Assembly (NCBI GenBank): GCA_964485695.1 | Contig: CAZAKZ010000165.1 | Location: 1-11,177, forward strand | DNA: 11,177 nucleotides | Direction: 5' to 3' | Source: CAZAKZ01 sp964485695 | GTDB lineage: Bacteria; Planctomycetota; JAFGQW01 | Shown: positions 1-6,375 of the stretch, piece by piece | Position numbering within the stretch: position 1 is the first letter of the stretch | Layout of the letters: every line of letters starts with the position of its first letter | Program-made: the position numbers and the translations under genes | The notes under the pieces: model-generated | Told to the model about the DNA's origin: nothing | The model's database searches: none | What the model saw: the letters and a program-made list of their open reading frames with translations, nothing else

Positions 1-33
1 GGGAAGACAATGTGTTACGCAAAATAAGTTAAC

Positions 34-54
34 AAAAAATGAGGGGATCCCTCA
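34..54 (-). terminator. terminator-like hairpin overlapping the receiver-stub stop codon
   Basis: Read on the minus strand, TGAGGG and CCCTCA form a 6-bp perfect stem around a 3-nt loop, followed directly by six T residues (positions 39 down to 34). This is the layout of a short intrinsic terminator. The TGA stop of the 25-codon receiver fragment is the first three bases of the stem. The 5' half of this stem can also pair with CCTCAG at 70-65 (minus strand), giving a competing hairpin. The stem is short, so strength is uncertain. It could instead be the edge of a mobile element cut by the window. Confidence 0.45.
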
Positions 55-129
55 GCCCGCATCCCTGAGGCGGATCTCCAGGGAGAAGGCGATGTTCTTG
101 TCATCCTCGATGATCAATATCTTTTTCAT
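52..129 (-). pseudogene. truncated response-regulator receiver fragment
   Basis: The ATG at 129-127 overlaps the TGA stop of the upstream kinase (ATGA), a classic translationally coupled junction. The 25-residue product begins MKKILIIEDDKNIAF and continues with SLEIRLRDAG before TGA. This is a textbook first beta strand, acidic pair (Glu-Asp-Asp at residues 8-10) and first helix of a CheY-like receiver. A complete receiver needs about 120 residues including the phospho-acceptor Asp near residue 52, and these are missing. The break falls where families normally continue with Tyr/His and the second strand, and the sequence beyond it turns AT-rich. I infer a response-regulator gene broken by insertion or deletion, with the remainder outside the window or lost. 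A functional leader peptide is the less likely alternative. Confidence 0.6.
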
Positions 130-1337
130 ACCGTTTGCCTTTGCTGTGTATTCACGGAATCCCTGTCCGAGTCCGTTTCCGTTTCGATCCCTGCCGGCAC
201 CTCGAACGATAAGGTGCTGCCCGCTCCCAACCGGCTTTCCACCCCGATCCTGCCTCCATGGAGGTGGACCAGTTCCTTTGCAAGGTAGAGGCCGAGGCCG
301 AGTCCACCGCTGCTGCCGTTTTCCACTTTTTGAACCTGGTAGAGGCGATCGAAGATGAGCTCGAGGTCCTCCTCGGGTATCCCGCAGCCTGTATCGGAGA
401 CGGAGACGGTGACGAACCGATCCCTTTCTTTCGATGCCTCGGCCGCGATCGTCACTACTCCCTCCTCCGGGGTGAACTTCAGAGCATTGGTCACCAGGTT
501 GGTCAGAACCTGGATGATCCTCTGTTCATCCACGTTCACGAGGGGAAGTTCCACGGCCACGTTGCCGGTCAGCTCGATCTTCTTTTCCATTGCGCCACTC
601 GACAGCGAGGCCACTACGTGATCGACGATGGGTCCGATCGGTTGAGGATTCCGGGCCAAGGCCAGCTTGCTGGTGTCCAGCCGGGTCGCATCGAGAAGAT
701 CGGCTATGAGCTGCGACATCTGATCGCAGCTGTTCTGAGCTATGAGGAGGTATTGCTGCTGGTCCGGATTGACCGGTCCGGCAATCCCCTCGTTGACGAT
801 GGACACGAACTCGCGAACCGACGTCAAGGGGGTCCTCAGCTCGTGGGAGAGGGTGTGGTAGAATGACTTGATCTCTCCGTTCTTGCGCTGAAGGTCGAGA
901 ACGGTTTCCTCCAGCTTCCGGCGATGGTCCTCGATTCTTTCGCGCAATCGTTGTTTTTCAATGGCGTTGGCGAACGCTCGGGTGAGGCTGTTCGGCGACA
1001 CCGTGCCCTTCGGGAGATAATCCGAAACGCCCGCCTTCATCGCCTCCACCGCCATCTCCTCACCGCCACAGCCCGTGAGCAGAATGACCGGCGTCATGAT
1101 GCCGGCTTTCCGGAATATCCCGAAGAGATCGAGGCCTGTAAGCGTTCCCAGAAAATAGTCGAGAAGGATGATGTCCGCGGTGTGATTCTCGAGCCAGACA
1201 CGGCCTTTCTCGGGAACCAGGAACGTGTGCAACGTGATCTCGTAATCCGTGATCTCGTCGAGGTGAATTCGAAGGAGTTCCAGATCTGCAATATTGTCGT
1301 CAATGGCCAGGATCGAAAGATTTCTGGAACGGTTCAT
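126..1337 (-). CDS. hybrid sensor histidine kinase with N-terminal receiver domain
   Basis: This 403-residue cytoplasmic protein has no membrane segment or signal peptide. Residues 8-125 form a receiver with acidic pocket Asp13/Asp14, phospho-acceptor Asp60 (LLDYF), Thr88 and Lys110. A linking coiled coil covers about 128-158. The HisKA dimerisation domain carries the phosphorylatable His165 in SHELRTP. The HATPase domain shows the N box around Asn280/Asn284, the G1 box DTGCGIP (315-321) and the G2 box GGLGLGL (344-350). All catalytic residues expected for an active kinase are present. A receiver-first architecture suggests a phosphorelay intermediate that takes a phosphoryl group from an upstream kinase and then controls its own kinase core. 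The start is supported by GAGGAC seven bases before ATG. The gene ends in a 4-bp overlap with a truncated response regulator that may have been its original partner. The Asp/Glu-rich tail after residue 384 is probably unstructured. The signal is unknown. Confidence 0.93.
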   Translation of the reverse strand: MNRSRNLSILAIDDNIADLELLRIHLDEITDYEITLHTFLVPEKGRVWLENHTADIILLDYFLGTLTGLDLFGIFRKAGIMTPVILLTGCGGEEMAVEAMKAGVSDYLPKGTVSPNSLTRAFANAIEKQRLRERIEDHRRKLEETVLDLQRKNGEIKSFYHTLSHELRTPLTSVREFVSIVNEGIAGPVNPDQQQYLLIAQNSCDQMSQLIADLLDATRLDTSKLALARNPQPIGPIVDHVVASLSSGAMEKKIELTGNVAVELPLVNVDEQRIIQVLTNLVTNALKFTPEEGVVTIAAEASKERDRFVTVSVSDTGCGIPEEDLELIFDRLYQVQKVENGSSGGLGLGLYLAKELVHLHGGRIGVESRLGAGSTLSFEVPAGIETETDSDRDSVNTQQRQTV

Positions 1338-1351
1338 GGACTGCGTCCTCG

Positions 1352-1449
1352 ACTAGTTCTGGAAATGTGTGAGCCGCACCTTCATCGAGGATTGAACCGT
1401 CGGAGATCATCCCAGAGGTATGGTACAGTCCCCATTCCACAGAACTAGT
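1352..1449. repeat. spaced inverted repeat upstream of the kinase gene
   Basis: ACTAGTTCT at 1352-1360 is matched by its reverse complement AGAACTAGT at 1441-1449, 80 bp apart. Similarity extends inward beyond the 9 perfect bases (GGAAATG on one side, TGGAATG after two extra bases on the other). The left arm lies just upstream of the kinase ribosome-binding site. It could be paired operator half-sites for a looping regulator, the ends of a small element, or chance. Confidence 0.4.
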
Positions 1450-1620
1450 ATTTGCCGTATCCCCCCATTTTTCTATCGTATTCGCACCCGGTTGACTTGA
1501 ATCGTACAGGGCGTCTGTAACCGGAGCTGCCGCATCTCATATGCAACGGAACGGAAGAGTGGAGTGGGAGTTGTGGCAGGCTGGTGGGGGGTGCAACAGG
1601 GGTCAGGGAGGAAGTCGATC

Positions 1621-1659
1621 ACCAGCCCGTGGAACACTCGAGCGTTTCCACGGGCTGGT
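1621..1659 (-). terminator. hairpin after the flotillin gene
   Basis: ACCAGCCCGTGGAA (1621-1634) and its perfect reverse complement (1646-1659) form a 14-bp stem around an 11-nt loop. It begins 8 bases past the flotillin stop codon when read on the minus strand. No T run follows, so it is not a canonical intrinsic terminator. It may protect the 3' end of the mRNA or act together with Rho. Its position at the end of a three-gene operon supports a 3'-end role. Confidence 0.65.
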
Positions 1660-1667
1660 CAGGGGGC

Positions 1668-3200
1668 TCAGGACTTCTTTCCGCTGTCCGGCCTCCTGGC
1701 CGGGGCGGGGGCGGGCTCCTGGTCCAGGAGCCTGGGCACGGCCTTGACCACGTTGTTGAGGTCCACGCCGGTGAGGGCCTCCACCAGGGGCGGGAGCTGG
1801 GCGATGATGTTGGTGATGTCCCCGGTGATCCGGCTGGCGCCGCCGGACTGGCCGTCACCGCTGATCACCACCATGCGCTCGATCTTCCCCAGCGGCTCGG
1901 CCACGGCCCGGGCGATCTCGGGCAGCTTGTCCAGCACCATCTGGGTCATGGCCGCCTCGTTGTACCGGGCCCAGGCATCGGCCTTCTTGTGCATGGCCTC
2001 GGCCTCGGACGAGCCCTGGGCCAGGATCACGTCGGCCTCGGCAAGACCCTTGGCCTTTCTCGCATCCGCCTCGCCCTGGCCCACCTGGTGGATGGCCGAG
2101 GCCTTGCCCTCGGCCTCCTTCTGGATGCGTAACATCTCGCCCTCGGCCAGGGTGGTGACGCGATACTTCTCGGCGTCGGCCGGACGTTTCACCGTGGCGG
2201 CGAGTTCCTTTTCCTTGCGCAGGATTTCCTGCTCCTGGACCTGGATGCGGTTCTCCTTATCCACCACCTCGATGCCGACCTCCTCCTTCTTCACCAGCTG
2301 GCCGGTCTTGTATTTCTGGAGGTCGTAGGCCAGGTCGGCTTCCGCCTTCTTCTGGTTGATGGAAGCCAGGAACTCGGCGGTCTTCATCTCGTAGTCCCGC
2401 TTGGATAGCTGGATGTGGGTATCCGCCTCGAACTTCGCCTCCTGGCCGGCCTGGTTGGCCTGGGCGCTCTTGATGGTGGAGTCCCGGTCGGCCTCGGCCT
2501 CGCCGATGGTGGCGTCGCGCTTCACCTGGGCGATGCGGGGCTTGCCCAGGGCGTCGAGGTAGCCCTGGGAGTCGCGGATCTCGCGCAGCGTGAAGGAGAC
2601 GATGTGCAGGCCCATGTTGGCCATGTCCGCCGACGCCATCTCCTGGACCTTCTGGGAGAACATGTCCCGGTTCTTGAAGATCTCCTCGATGGTGAGGCTA
2701 CCGACGATGGCGCGCAGGTGCCCCTCCACGGTCTGCAGGGCGATCTCCATGATCTGCTTCTGGCCCTTGGAGAGGAACTGCTCCGACGCCGTGGCGATGG
2801 AGATGTCGTCGCCCTTCACCTTGATCTGGGCCACGCCGTCCACGAAGACGGGTGCGCCGGTGACGCAGTAGGTCTCGGGCGGCTTCACCTCTAGGGTCAT
2901 GACCTCGAGGCTCAGGATGTCGGACTTCTCCACTACCGGCCACACGAAGGCGCCGCCGCCCTTCACGATGCGGAAGCCCACGGACTTGACCTCCCCGGTG
3001 GCGTCCCGCATGCGGCGGCGGCGACCGGAGATGATGAGCACCTCGTTGGGCCCCACCTTGACGTAGCGGTTGGCCCAGATGAGGACGCTGAGAAAGAACA
3101 CCAGAACGATGGCCAGGGCGGCGAAGATGACGCCGACCGGAAAGTCCGATGCGGCCAGCATCGAGAACAGGGGTTGAAGCGATGTGGGGGTGATCATCAT
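1668..3200 (-). CDS. flotillin family protein (YqiK/FloT type)
   Basis: This 510-residue membrane scaffold protein belongs to the SPFH/flotillin family, whose members organise ordered lipid domains in bacterial membranes. One N-terminal transmembrane segment spans about residues 21-43, followed by NRYVKVGPNEVLIISG, the usual entry to the SPFH/PHB domain (about 45-225). A long Ala/Glu/Lys-rich coiled-coil follows (about 225-410) with the EAEA-type repeats typical of flotillins. The C-terminal part (about 410-485) is the conserved oligomerisation region, and the tail after 494 is a Pro/Ala/Lys-rich disordered end. The transmembrane anchor instead of a hairpin loop resembles YqiK/YuaG. Two adjacent ATG codons are possible starts. 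AAAGGA a few bases upstream fits either. The gene is last in an operon behind an NfeD-like gene, a pairing well known for flotillins. Length and domain order are normal. Confidence 0.95.
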   Translation of the reverse strand: MMITPTSLQPLFSMLAASDFPVGVIFAALAIVLVFFLSVLIWANRYVKVGPNEVLIISGRRRRMRDATGEVKSVGFRIVKGGGAFVWPVVEKSDILSLEVMTLEVKPPETYCVTGAPVFVDGVAQIKVKGDDISIATASEQFLSKGQKQIMEIALQTVEGHLRAIVGSLTIEEIFKNRDMFSQKVQEMASADMANMGLHIVSFTLREIRDSQGYLDALGKPRIAQVKRDATIGEAEADRDSTIKSAQANQAGQEAKFEADTHIQLSKRDYEMKTAEFLASINQKKAEADLAYDLQKYKTGQLVKKEEVGIEVVDKENRIQVQEQEILRKEKELAATVKRPADAEKYRVTTLAEGEMLRIQKEAEGKASAIHQVGQGEADARKAKGLAEADVILAQGSSEAEAMHKKADAWARYNEAAMTQMVLDKLPEIARAVAEPLGKIERMVVISGDGQSGGASRITGDITNIIAQLPPLVEALTGVDLNNVVKAVPRLLDQEPAPAPARRPDSGKKS

Positions 3201-3249
3201 GGATTTTCCTTTCCCCGATGTATTTGATGTATACCGATTACCGGTGGTT

Positions 3250-3269
3250 CGCCCGGGAAGCCCCGGGCG
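3250..3269 (-). other. GC hairpin between the NfeD-like and flotillin genes
   Basis: CGCCCGGG and CCCGGGCG form an 8-bp stem around a 4-nt loop, 4 bp beyond the NfeD-like stop codon. There is no T run afterwards on the minus strand. It probably marks an intercistronic processing or attenuation point that sets the ratio of the two proteins. It is unlikely to be a full terminator, since the flotillin gene follows only 50 bp further on. Confidence 0.5.
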
Positions 3270-3273
3270 GGAT

Positions 3274-4035
3274 TCATGAACCTGGCGGTGTGGCGTCCGT
3301 CCCGGAACTCGCGGGCTTCTCTTCTTCTTCCGGGGACACCACGCACGTGCCTCCGACGACCTTCCGGATCACCACCGTGGTGAACTGATTCAGGGCCCCG
3401 CCGTCCAGGCTCCGGGCCGCTGCATTGTACCGGGTGCCGCGAGCGGTGTAGGCGATCTCGCCCAGACCATTCTCGGGAATGGCCACGATGACTTCCCCCC
3501 GGGTTCCGGGCAGCGACTGGACGATGACCTCGGAGGAGCTGACCGTGACCTGGAACACCTTGTAGAGGACCCAGAAGATGAGGGCGGCCATGCCGAAGCC
3601 CGCGGCCGAGGCCAGCGGCAGGTGCAGGTACCAGTCGTACATTTCCAGGTAGACCAGGGCGAGGTAGCCCACGGCGCCGAAGGAGGTGATGAACATGCTG
3701 ATGGTGGTGGGGCTGACGGGGCCCAGGGCGACGGTTTCGCCGCTGTGGATGTCCACGGCCGACCCCGCCTCCGCGTGACCCATCTCCACGTGGCCGATGT
3801 CTCCCCCGATGTCCCCTCCAATGTCTCCTCCGACGTCCACCCCTCCATCGGACATCTCGAAGCTGTGATCGCCGACGTCTCCGGTCTCGAAGACGCCGCT
3901 CATGAGAAAGGAGATCACGGTGAAGAGGAGGCCCACGAGGGCGCAGAGCAGGTAGACCACTTCAAACGTGCCGGTGCCGGTGGACCCGGCCTCGACCGCT
4001 TTGTCCAGGACGAGAAGAACCAGTGAAAGTTCCAT
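3274..4035 (-). CDS. NfeD/YuaF-like membrane protein
   Basis: This 253-residue membrane protein is the likely partner of the flotillin encoded downstream. Hydrophobic segments are at about 25-46, 112-131 and 140-163. A soluble C-terminal beta-rich domain (about 168-236), containing PGTRGEVIVAIPENGLGEI, resembles the OB fold of NfeD/YuaF proteins. Family knowledge: such proteins lack the ClpP-like protease of long NfeD, sit next to flotillin genes and associate with flotillin assemblies. Between TM1 and TM2 lies an unusual acidic, Gly-rich segment (about 51-100) with GGDIGGDIGGDIGH and several His residues, encoded by 12-bp tandem repeats. The tail after 235 is Glu/Ser/Thr-rich. AGGAG eight bases before ATG supports the start. 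Only 11 bp separate it from the lipoprotein stop, so co-translation is likely. The family call rests on topology, the C-terminal domain and context. Confidence 0.8.
   Translation of the reverse strand: MELSLVLLVLDKAVEAGSTGTGTFEVVYLLCALVGLLFTVISFLMSGVFETGDVGDHSFEMSDGGVDVGGDIGGDIGGDIGHVEMGHAEAGSAVDIHSGETVALGPVSPTTISMFITSFGAVGYLALVYLEMYDWYLHLPLASAAGFGMAALIFWVLYKVFQVTVSSSEVIVQSLPGTRGEVIVAIPENGLGEIAYTARGTRYNAAARSLDGGALNQFTTVVIRKVVGGTCVVSPEEEEKPASSGTDATPPGS
3796..3843. repeat. 12-bp tandem repeat, four imperfect copies, inside the NfeD-like gene
   Basis: Four in-frame 12-bp units (3796-3807, 3808-3819, 3820-3831, 3832-3843) share the pattern GATGTCTCCTCC on the plus strand with one to three differences each. 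On the coding strand they give repeated Gly-Gly-Asp-Ile/Val units in the extramembrane loop between TM1 and TM2. Such repeats can change copy number by slippage without shifting the frame. The substitutions between units indicate that this array is not freshly expanded. Confidence 0.75.
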
Positions 4036-4046
4036 GGCATCGACTC

Positions 4047-4535
4047 CTATCGGTGACCTGAATCGGGGGCCTGGGCCTCGGGTCCGGCCGGATTCTCGGA
4101 AGCTTGGGATTTCGGATTTTCCAGGTGGGCGCGGATCTCATCGAGGATGTGCTTTTCGATGTCCCGGCCCCGATCGTACTGCGTCCAGAGGATCTTCTGG
4201 CTGCTTTCGTCGTAGGCGATTCTGTCCATGGGTACCTGAACCTTGACCTTGCATCCTCCGGGAGAGGGTTCGATTTCAACGCGGATGTGCAGTCGGCTTC
4301 TGGCGCCGGGATGGGCCTGGTAATACTCCGTGATCAGTACCCCCCTGGACGCGTCCAGCGTTTGAAATCCTCCGTGTCGTTCCAGCAACACGGCCCGGGC
4401 GGCCGAGAACACCTGGTTTCGATCATACGGGCCGAGGATGCCTTCCGTGAGGCTGCTGGCGCAGCCGGTGAAAGCTGAACATACGAATACGAGGAGGAAT
4501 ATTGCGGGTCCGGGCCTGGTTTCGGCCATGCACAC
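4047..4535 (-). CDS. putative lipoprotein, first gene of the flotillin operon
   Basis: This 162-residue protein has a short charged N terminus, a hydrophobic core (about 11-22) and a lipobox SAFTGC ending in Cys25. This predicts a lipoprotein of about 138 residues after cleavage. Ala at +2 would not favour retention in the inner membrane, so outer-membrane sorting is plausible. The mature part (about 37-140) alternates strands and helices. I see TLDASRGVLITEYYQ, common in small envelope lipoproteins that begin with a helix and a beta hairpin, but I cannot name a family. The C-terminal tail after 140 is Pro/Glu/Ala-rich. ATG at 4535 or 4529 may be the start; TGAG eight bases upstream slightly favours 4529. 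Its TAG stop is embedded in the ribosome-binding site of the NfeD-like gene, indicating coupling. Function is unknown; the context suggests an envelope role linked to the flotillin module. Confidence 0.8.
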   Translation of the reverse strand: MCMAETRPGPAIFLLVFVCSAFTGCASSLTEGILGPYDRNQVFSAARAVLLERHGGFQTLDASRGVLITEYYQAHPGARSRLHIRVEIEPSPGGCKVKVQVPMDRIAYDESSQKILWTQYDRGRDIEKHILDEIRAHLENPKSQASENPAGPEAQAPDSGHR

Positions 4536-4571
4536 ATCTCAATCCGAGCTGAGGTTCCGAATTGCCTGCAA

Positions 4572-4732
4572 AATGGTCGGTCATGATTGGAAATCGTCGC
4601 GTCGGAGCCTCTCGACGACGCATGCTGCGTTGCTCCTCCTTTGCGTATTCACCGAATACGCGGCAGTCGTCGCGCCTTGCCTGCGCCGTCGATAGACCCC
4701 GACGCGACGGTTTCCAATCATGACCGACCATT
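4572..4732. repeat. 161-bp palindromic element (MITE- or REP-like)
   Basis: The whole interval is symmetrical about position 4652. The outer arms (4572-4605 and 4699-4732) are 34 bases each and pair at 33 positions, with the remaining one a T/G wobble. The middle part (about 4606-4642 and 4662-4698) pairs imperfectly, well in its outer half (for example 4612-4617 with 4687-4692) and poorly nearer the centre. The tip is GCGTATTC (4643-4650), loop ACC, then GAATACGC (4654-4661), on the same axis. There is no open frame of note and no clear target-site duplication. It fills most of the gap between the hyuAB operon and the lipoprotein operon, so its transcript would end hyuB mRNA in a giant hairpin. 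It may also displace the promoter of the downstream operon. Origin from a non-autonomous transposable element is my inference. Confidence 0.85.
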
Positions 4733-4777
4733 CGCCCGGGATTATGCCATAAATTCCTCACTCTGCTGCGCGGGAGA

Positions 4778-6361
4778 TTACGACTTTTTCCCGAATCCGC
4801 CTCCGCCTGGAGTGGCGATGTGAATCACGTCTCCGGCCCGGGCGTCCATGGAACCCTTGGAGGACAGCGTCATCCTCCGGCCTCCGGAGATCAGGACGGC
4901 TCTACCGGGTCTTCCGGCCTCGCCGCCTCCGAGGCCATACGGACGAAGTGTCCGCCGTTCCGTCAGCAGCGTGATGCGCGCGTCCGCCATGAGACGGATC
5001 TCCCGCACCACGCCGTCGCCGCCCCGGTGGCGGCCGCGGCCGCCGGATCGGGTCCGGAGCGAGGTGGATTCCACCCGGAGGGGGTAGGCGTGTTCCAGGG
5101 CCTCCACCGGCGTGTTCAGGGTGTTGGTCATGTGGGACTGGATGCCGGAGGCCCCCGGACCCCAGGGACCCCCACCGCTGCCCCCCGGGATGGTCTCGTA
5201 GTAGGTGAAGGCCTCGCCCGTGGCGGGATCCGTCCCACCCAGGCTCAGGTTGTTCATGGTGCCCTGGGACGCGGCCGGAATCCGGTCGGGTGCGGCCCGG
5301 GCCAGGGCGCCCAGGACCACGTCCACGATGCGCTGGGAGGTCTCCACGTTGCCGCCGGCCACGGCAGCCGGGGGATTCGCGTTGACCAGGGTTCCGGGCG
5401 GGAGGACCAGCTTCACGGGAGCGAGCACCCCCTCGTTGGTGGGTAGATCTCCTTCCAGCAGGCACCGGAGGCAGTAGAAAACGGCCGCGGTGGTGATGCT
5501 GTTGTTGGCGTTGACCGACCCGGGCACCTGGGCGTGGGTGCCGGAGAAGTCGAACGTGGCTTTTCGACCTTGGAGGGTGATGCGCACGGTGATGGGGTAG
5601 GGGCCGCCGCCCCGGCCGTCGTCGTCGAGGTGGTCGGTGAAGGTGTAGACCCCGTCTCGCAGCCGGCCGAGGGTGGCCGCGGTCATGCGGCCGGTGTAGT
5701 CCAGAAGAGCCGCGGCCGTTCGATCCAGGCGCGCTCTGCCGTATCGCTGTGCCATCTCCTGGATGCGGGCCACACCCCGGCGGTTGGCGGCCGCCTGGGC
5801 TTCCAGGTCGGCCCGGCGTTCCCCGGGGGTGCGCACGTTGAGGAGCACCAGGTCCACCACGTCCTCGTTCCAGCGCCCACCCTCCTGGATCCGTACCGGC
5901 GGGATGCGCAGTCCCTCCTGGTGGATCTCGGGCACCGACGCCATGGAACCCGGCGCGCTGCCGCCCACGTCCGCATGGTGGGCACGGGTGGCGACGTAGA
6001 AATCCGGCTTCCGGGCCCGGGCCAGGAACACCGGCGTGACCAGAGTAATATCGGGCAGGTGCGTGCCGCCGGCGTAGGGATCGTTGAGCATGACCATGTC
6101 CCCCGGCCGCATGGGCCGCGCCTTCATGGCCGCCCGGACGCTCAGGCCCGCCGAGCCGAGGTGGACCGGAATGTGGGCGGCCTGGGCTACCATGTGTCCC
6201 GTGGCGTCGAAGATCGCGGCGGAAAAATCCCTGCGTTCCTTGATGTTGGGGCTGGCCGCTGACAGGCAGAGGGCGCTGCCCATCTCCTCGGCCACCGAGG
6301 CGTAGAGGTGGGCGAAGACCCCGAGGTCCACGGCATCCACCGGGGGGCGTTTCCGGGCCAT
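4778..6361 (-). CDS. hyuB: hydantoinase B / oxoprolinase family protein
   Basis: This 527-residue cytoplasmic subunit belongs to the HyuB family. With HyuA it forms an enzyme that uses ATP to open five-membered cyclic amides such as N-methylhydantoin or 5-oxoproline, or carboxylates related substrates. Diagnostic blocks near the N terminus are SPNIKERRDFSAAIFD, HMVAQAAHIPVHLGS and GDMVMLNDPYAGGTHLPD, then THADVGG-like ATRAHHADVGGSAPG. VNANNSITTAAVFYCL and the Gly-rich ETIPGGSGGGPWGPG follow, with TLLTERR near the C terminus. Length is normal for the family. The frame stays open to 6496, but I chose ATG 6361 because GGGAGGTGAG lies just before it and the family N terminus begins there. The gap to the hyuA stop is 5 bp. 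The exact substrate cannot be read from sequence. Confidence 0.93.
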   Translation of the reverse strand: MARKRPPVDAVDLGVFAHLYASVAEEMGSALCLSAASPNIKERRDFSAAIFDATGHMVAQAAHIPVHLGSAGLSVRAAMKARPMRPGDMVMLNDPYAGGTHLPDITLVTPVFLARARKPDFYVATRAHHADVGGSAPGSMASVPEIHQEGLRIPPVRIQEGGRWNEDVVDLVLLNVRTPGERRADLEAQAAANRRGVARIQEMAQRYGRARLDRTAAALLDYTGRMTAATLGRLRDGVYTFTDHLDDDGRGGGPYPITVRITLQGRKATFDFSGTHAQVPGSVNANNSITTAAVFYCLRCLLEGDLPTNEGVLAPVKLVLPPGTLVNANPPAAVAGGNVETSQRIVDVVLGALARAAPDRIPAASQGTMNNLSLGGTDPATGEAFTYYETIPGGSGGGPWGPGASGIQSHMTNTLNTPVEALEHAYPLRVESTSLRTRSGGRGRHRGGDGVVREIRLMADARITLLTERRTLRPYGLGGGEAGRPGRAVLISGGRRMTLSSKGSMDARAGDVIHIATPGGGGFGKKS

Positions 6362-6365
6362 GGCG

Positions 6366-6375
6366 CTCACCTCCC
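6366..6375 (-). promoter_or_regulatory. ribosome-binding site that fixes the hyuB start
   Basis: GGGAGGTGAG on the minus strand is close to a perfect anti-16S match, ends four bases before ATG 6361 and contains the TGA stop of hyuA. It argues for the internal start against the 45-codon upstream extension that overlaps hyuA, and for coupled synthesis of the two subunits. Confidence 0.8.

Larger units (their letters stand above)
1338..1667. other. non-coding gap between flotillin gene and kinase gene
   Basis: This 330-bp stretch has no credible gene. It contains a hairpin close behind the flotillin stop, a spaced inverted repeat next to the kinase start, and a G-rich plus-strand tract around 1564-1611. 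It should hold the kinase promoter on the minus strand, but I see no strong -35/-10 pair there. A TTGACT at 1492-1497 on the plus strand has no good -10 and no gene to serve. Plus-strand open frames starting here run antisense through the flotillin gene and look like shadows. Confidence 0.6.

Noticed and set aside
1564..1611. G-rich plus-strand tract that might form a G-quadruplex
   Set aside because: The four G runs are separated by uneven loops of 17, 7 and 3 bases, and no promoter or gene on that strand depends on it.
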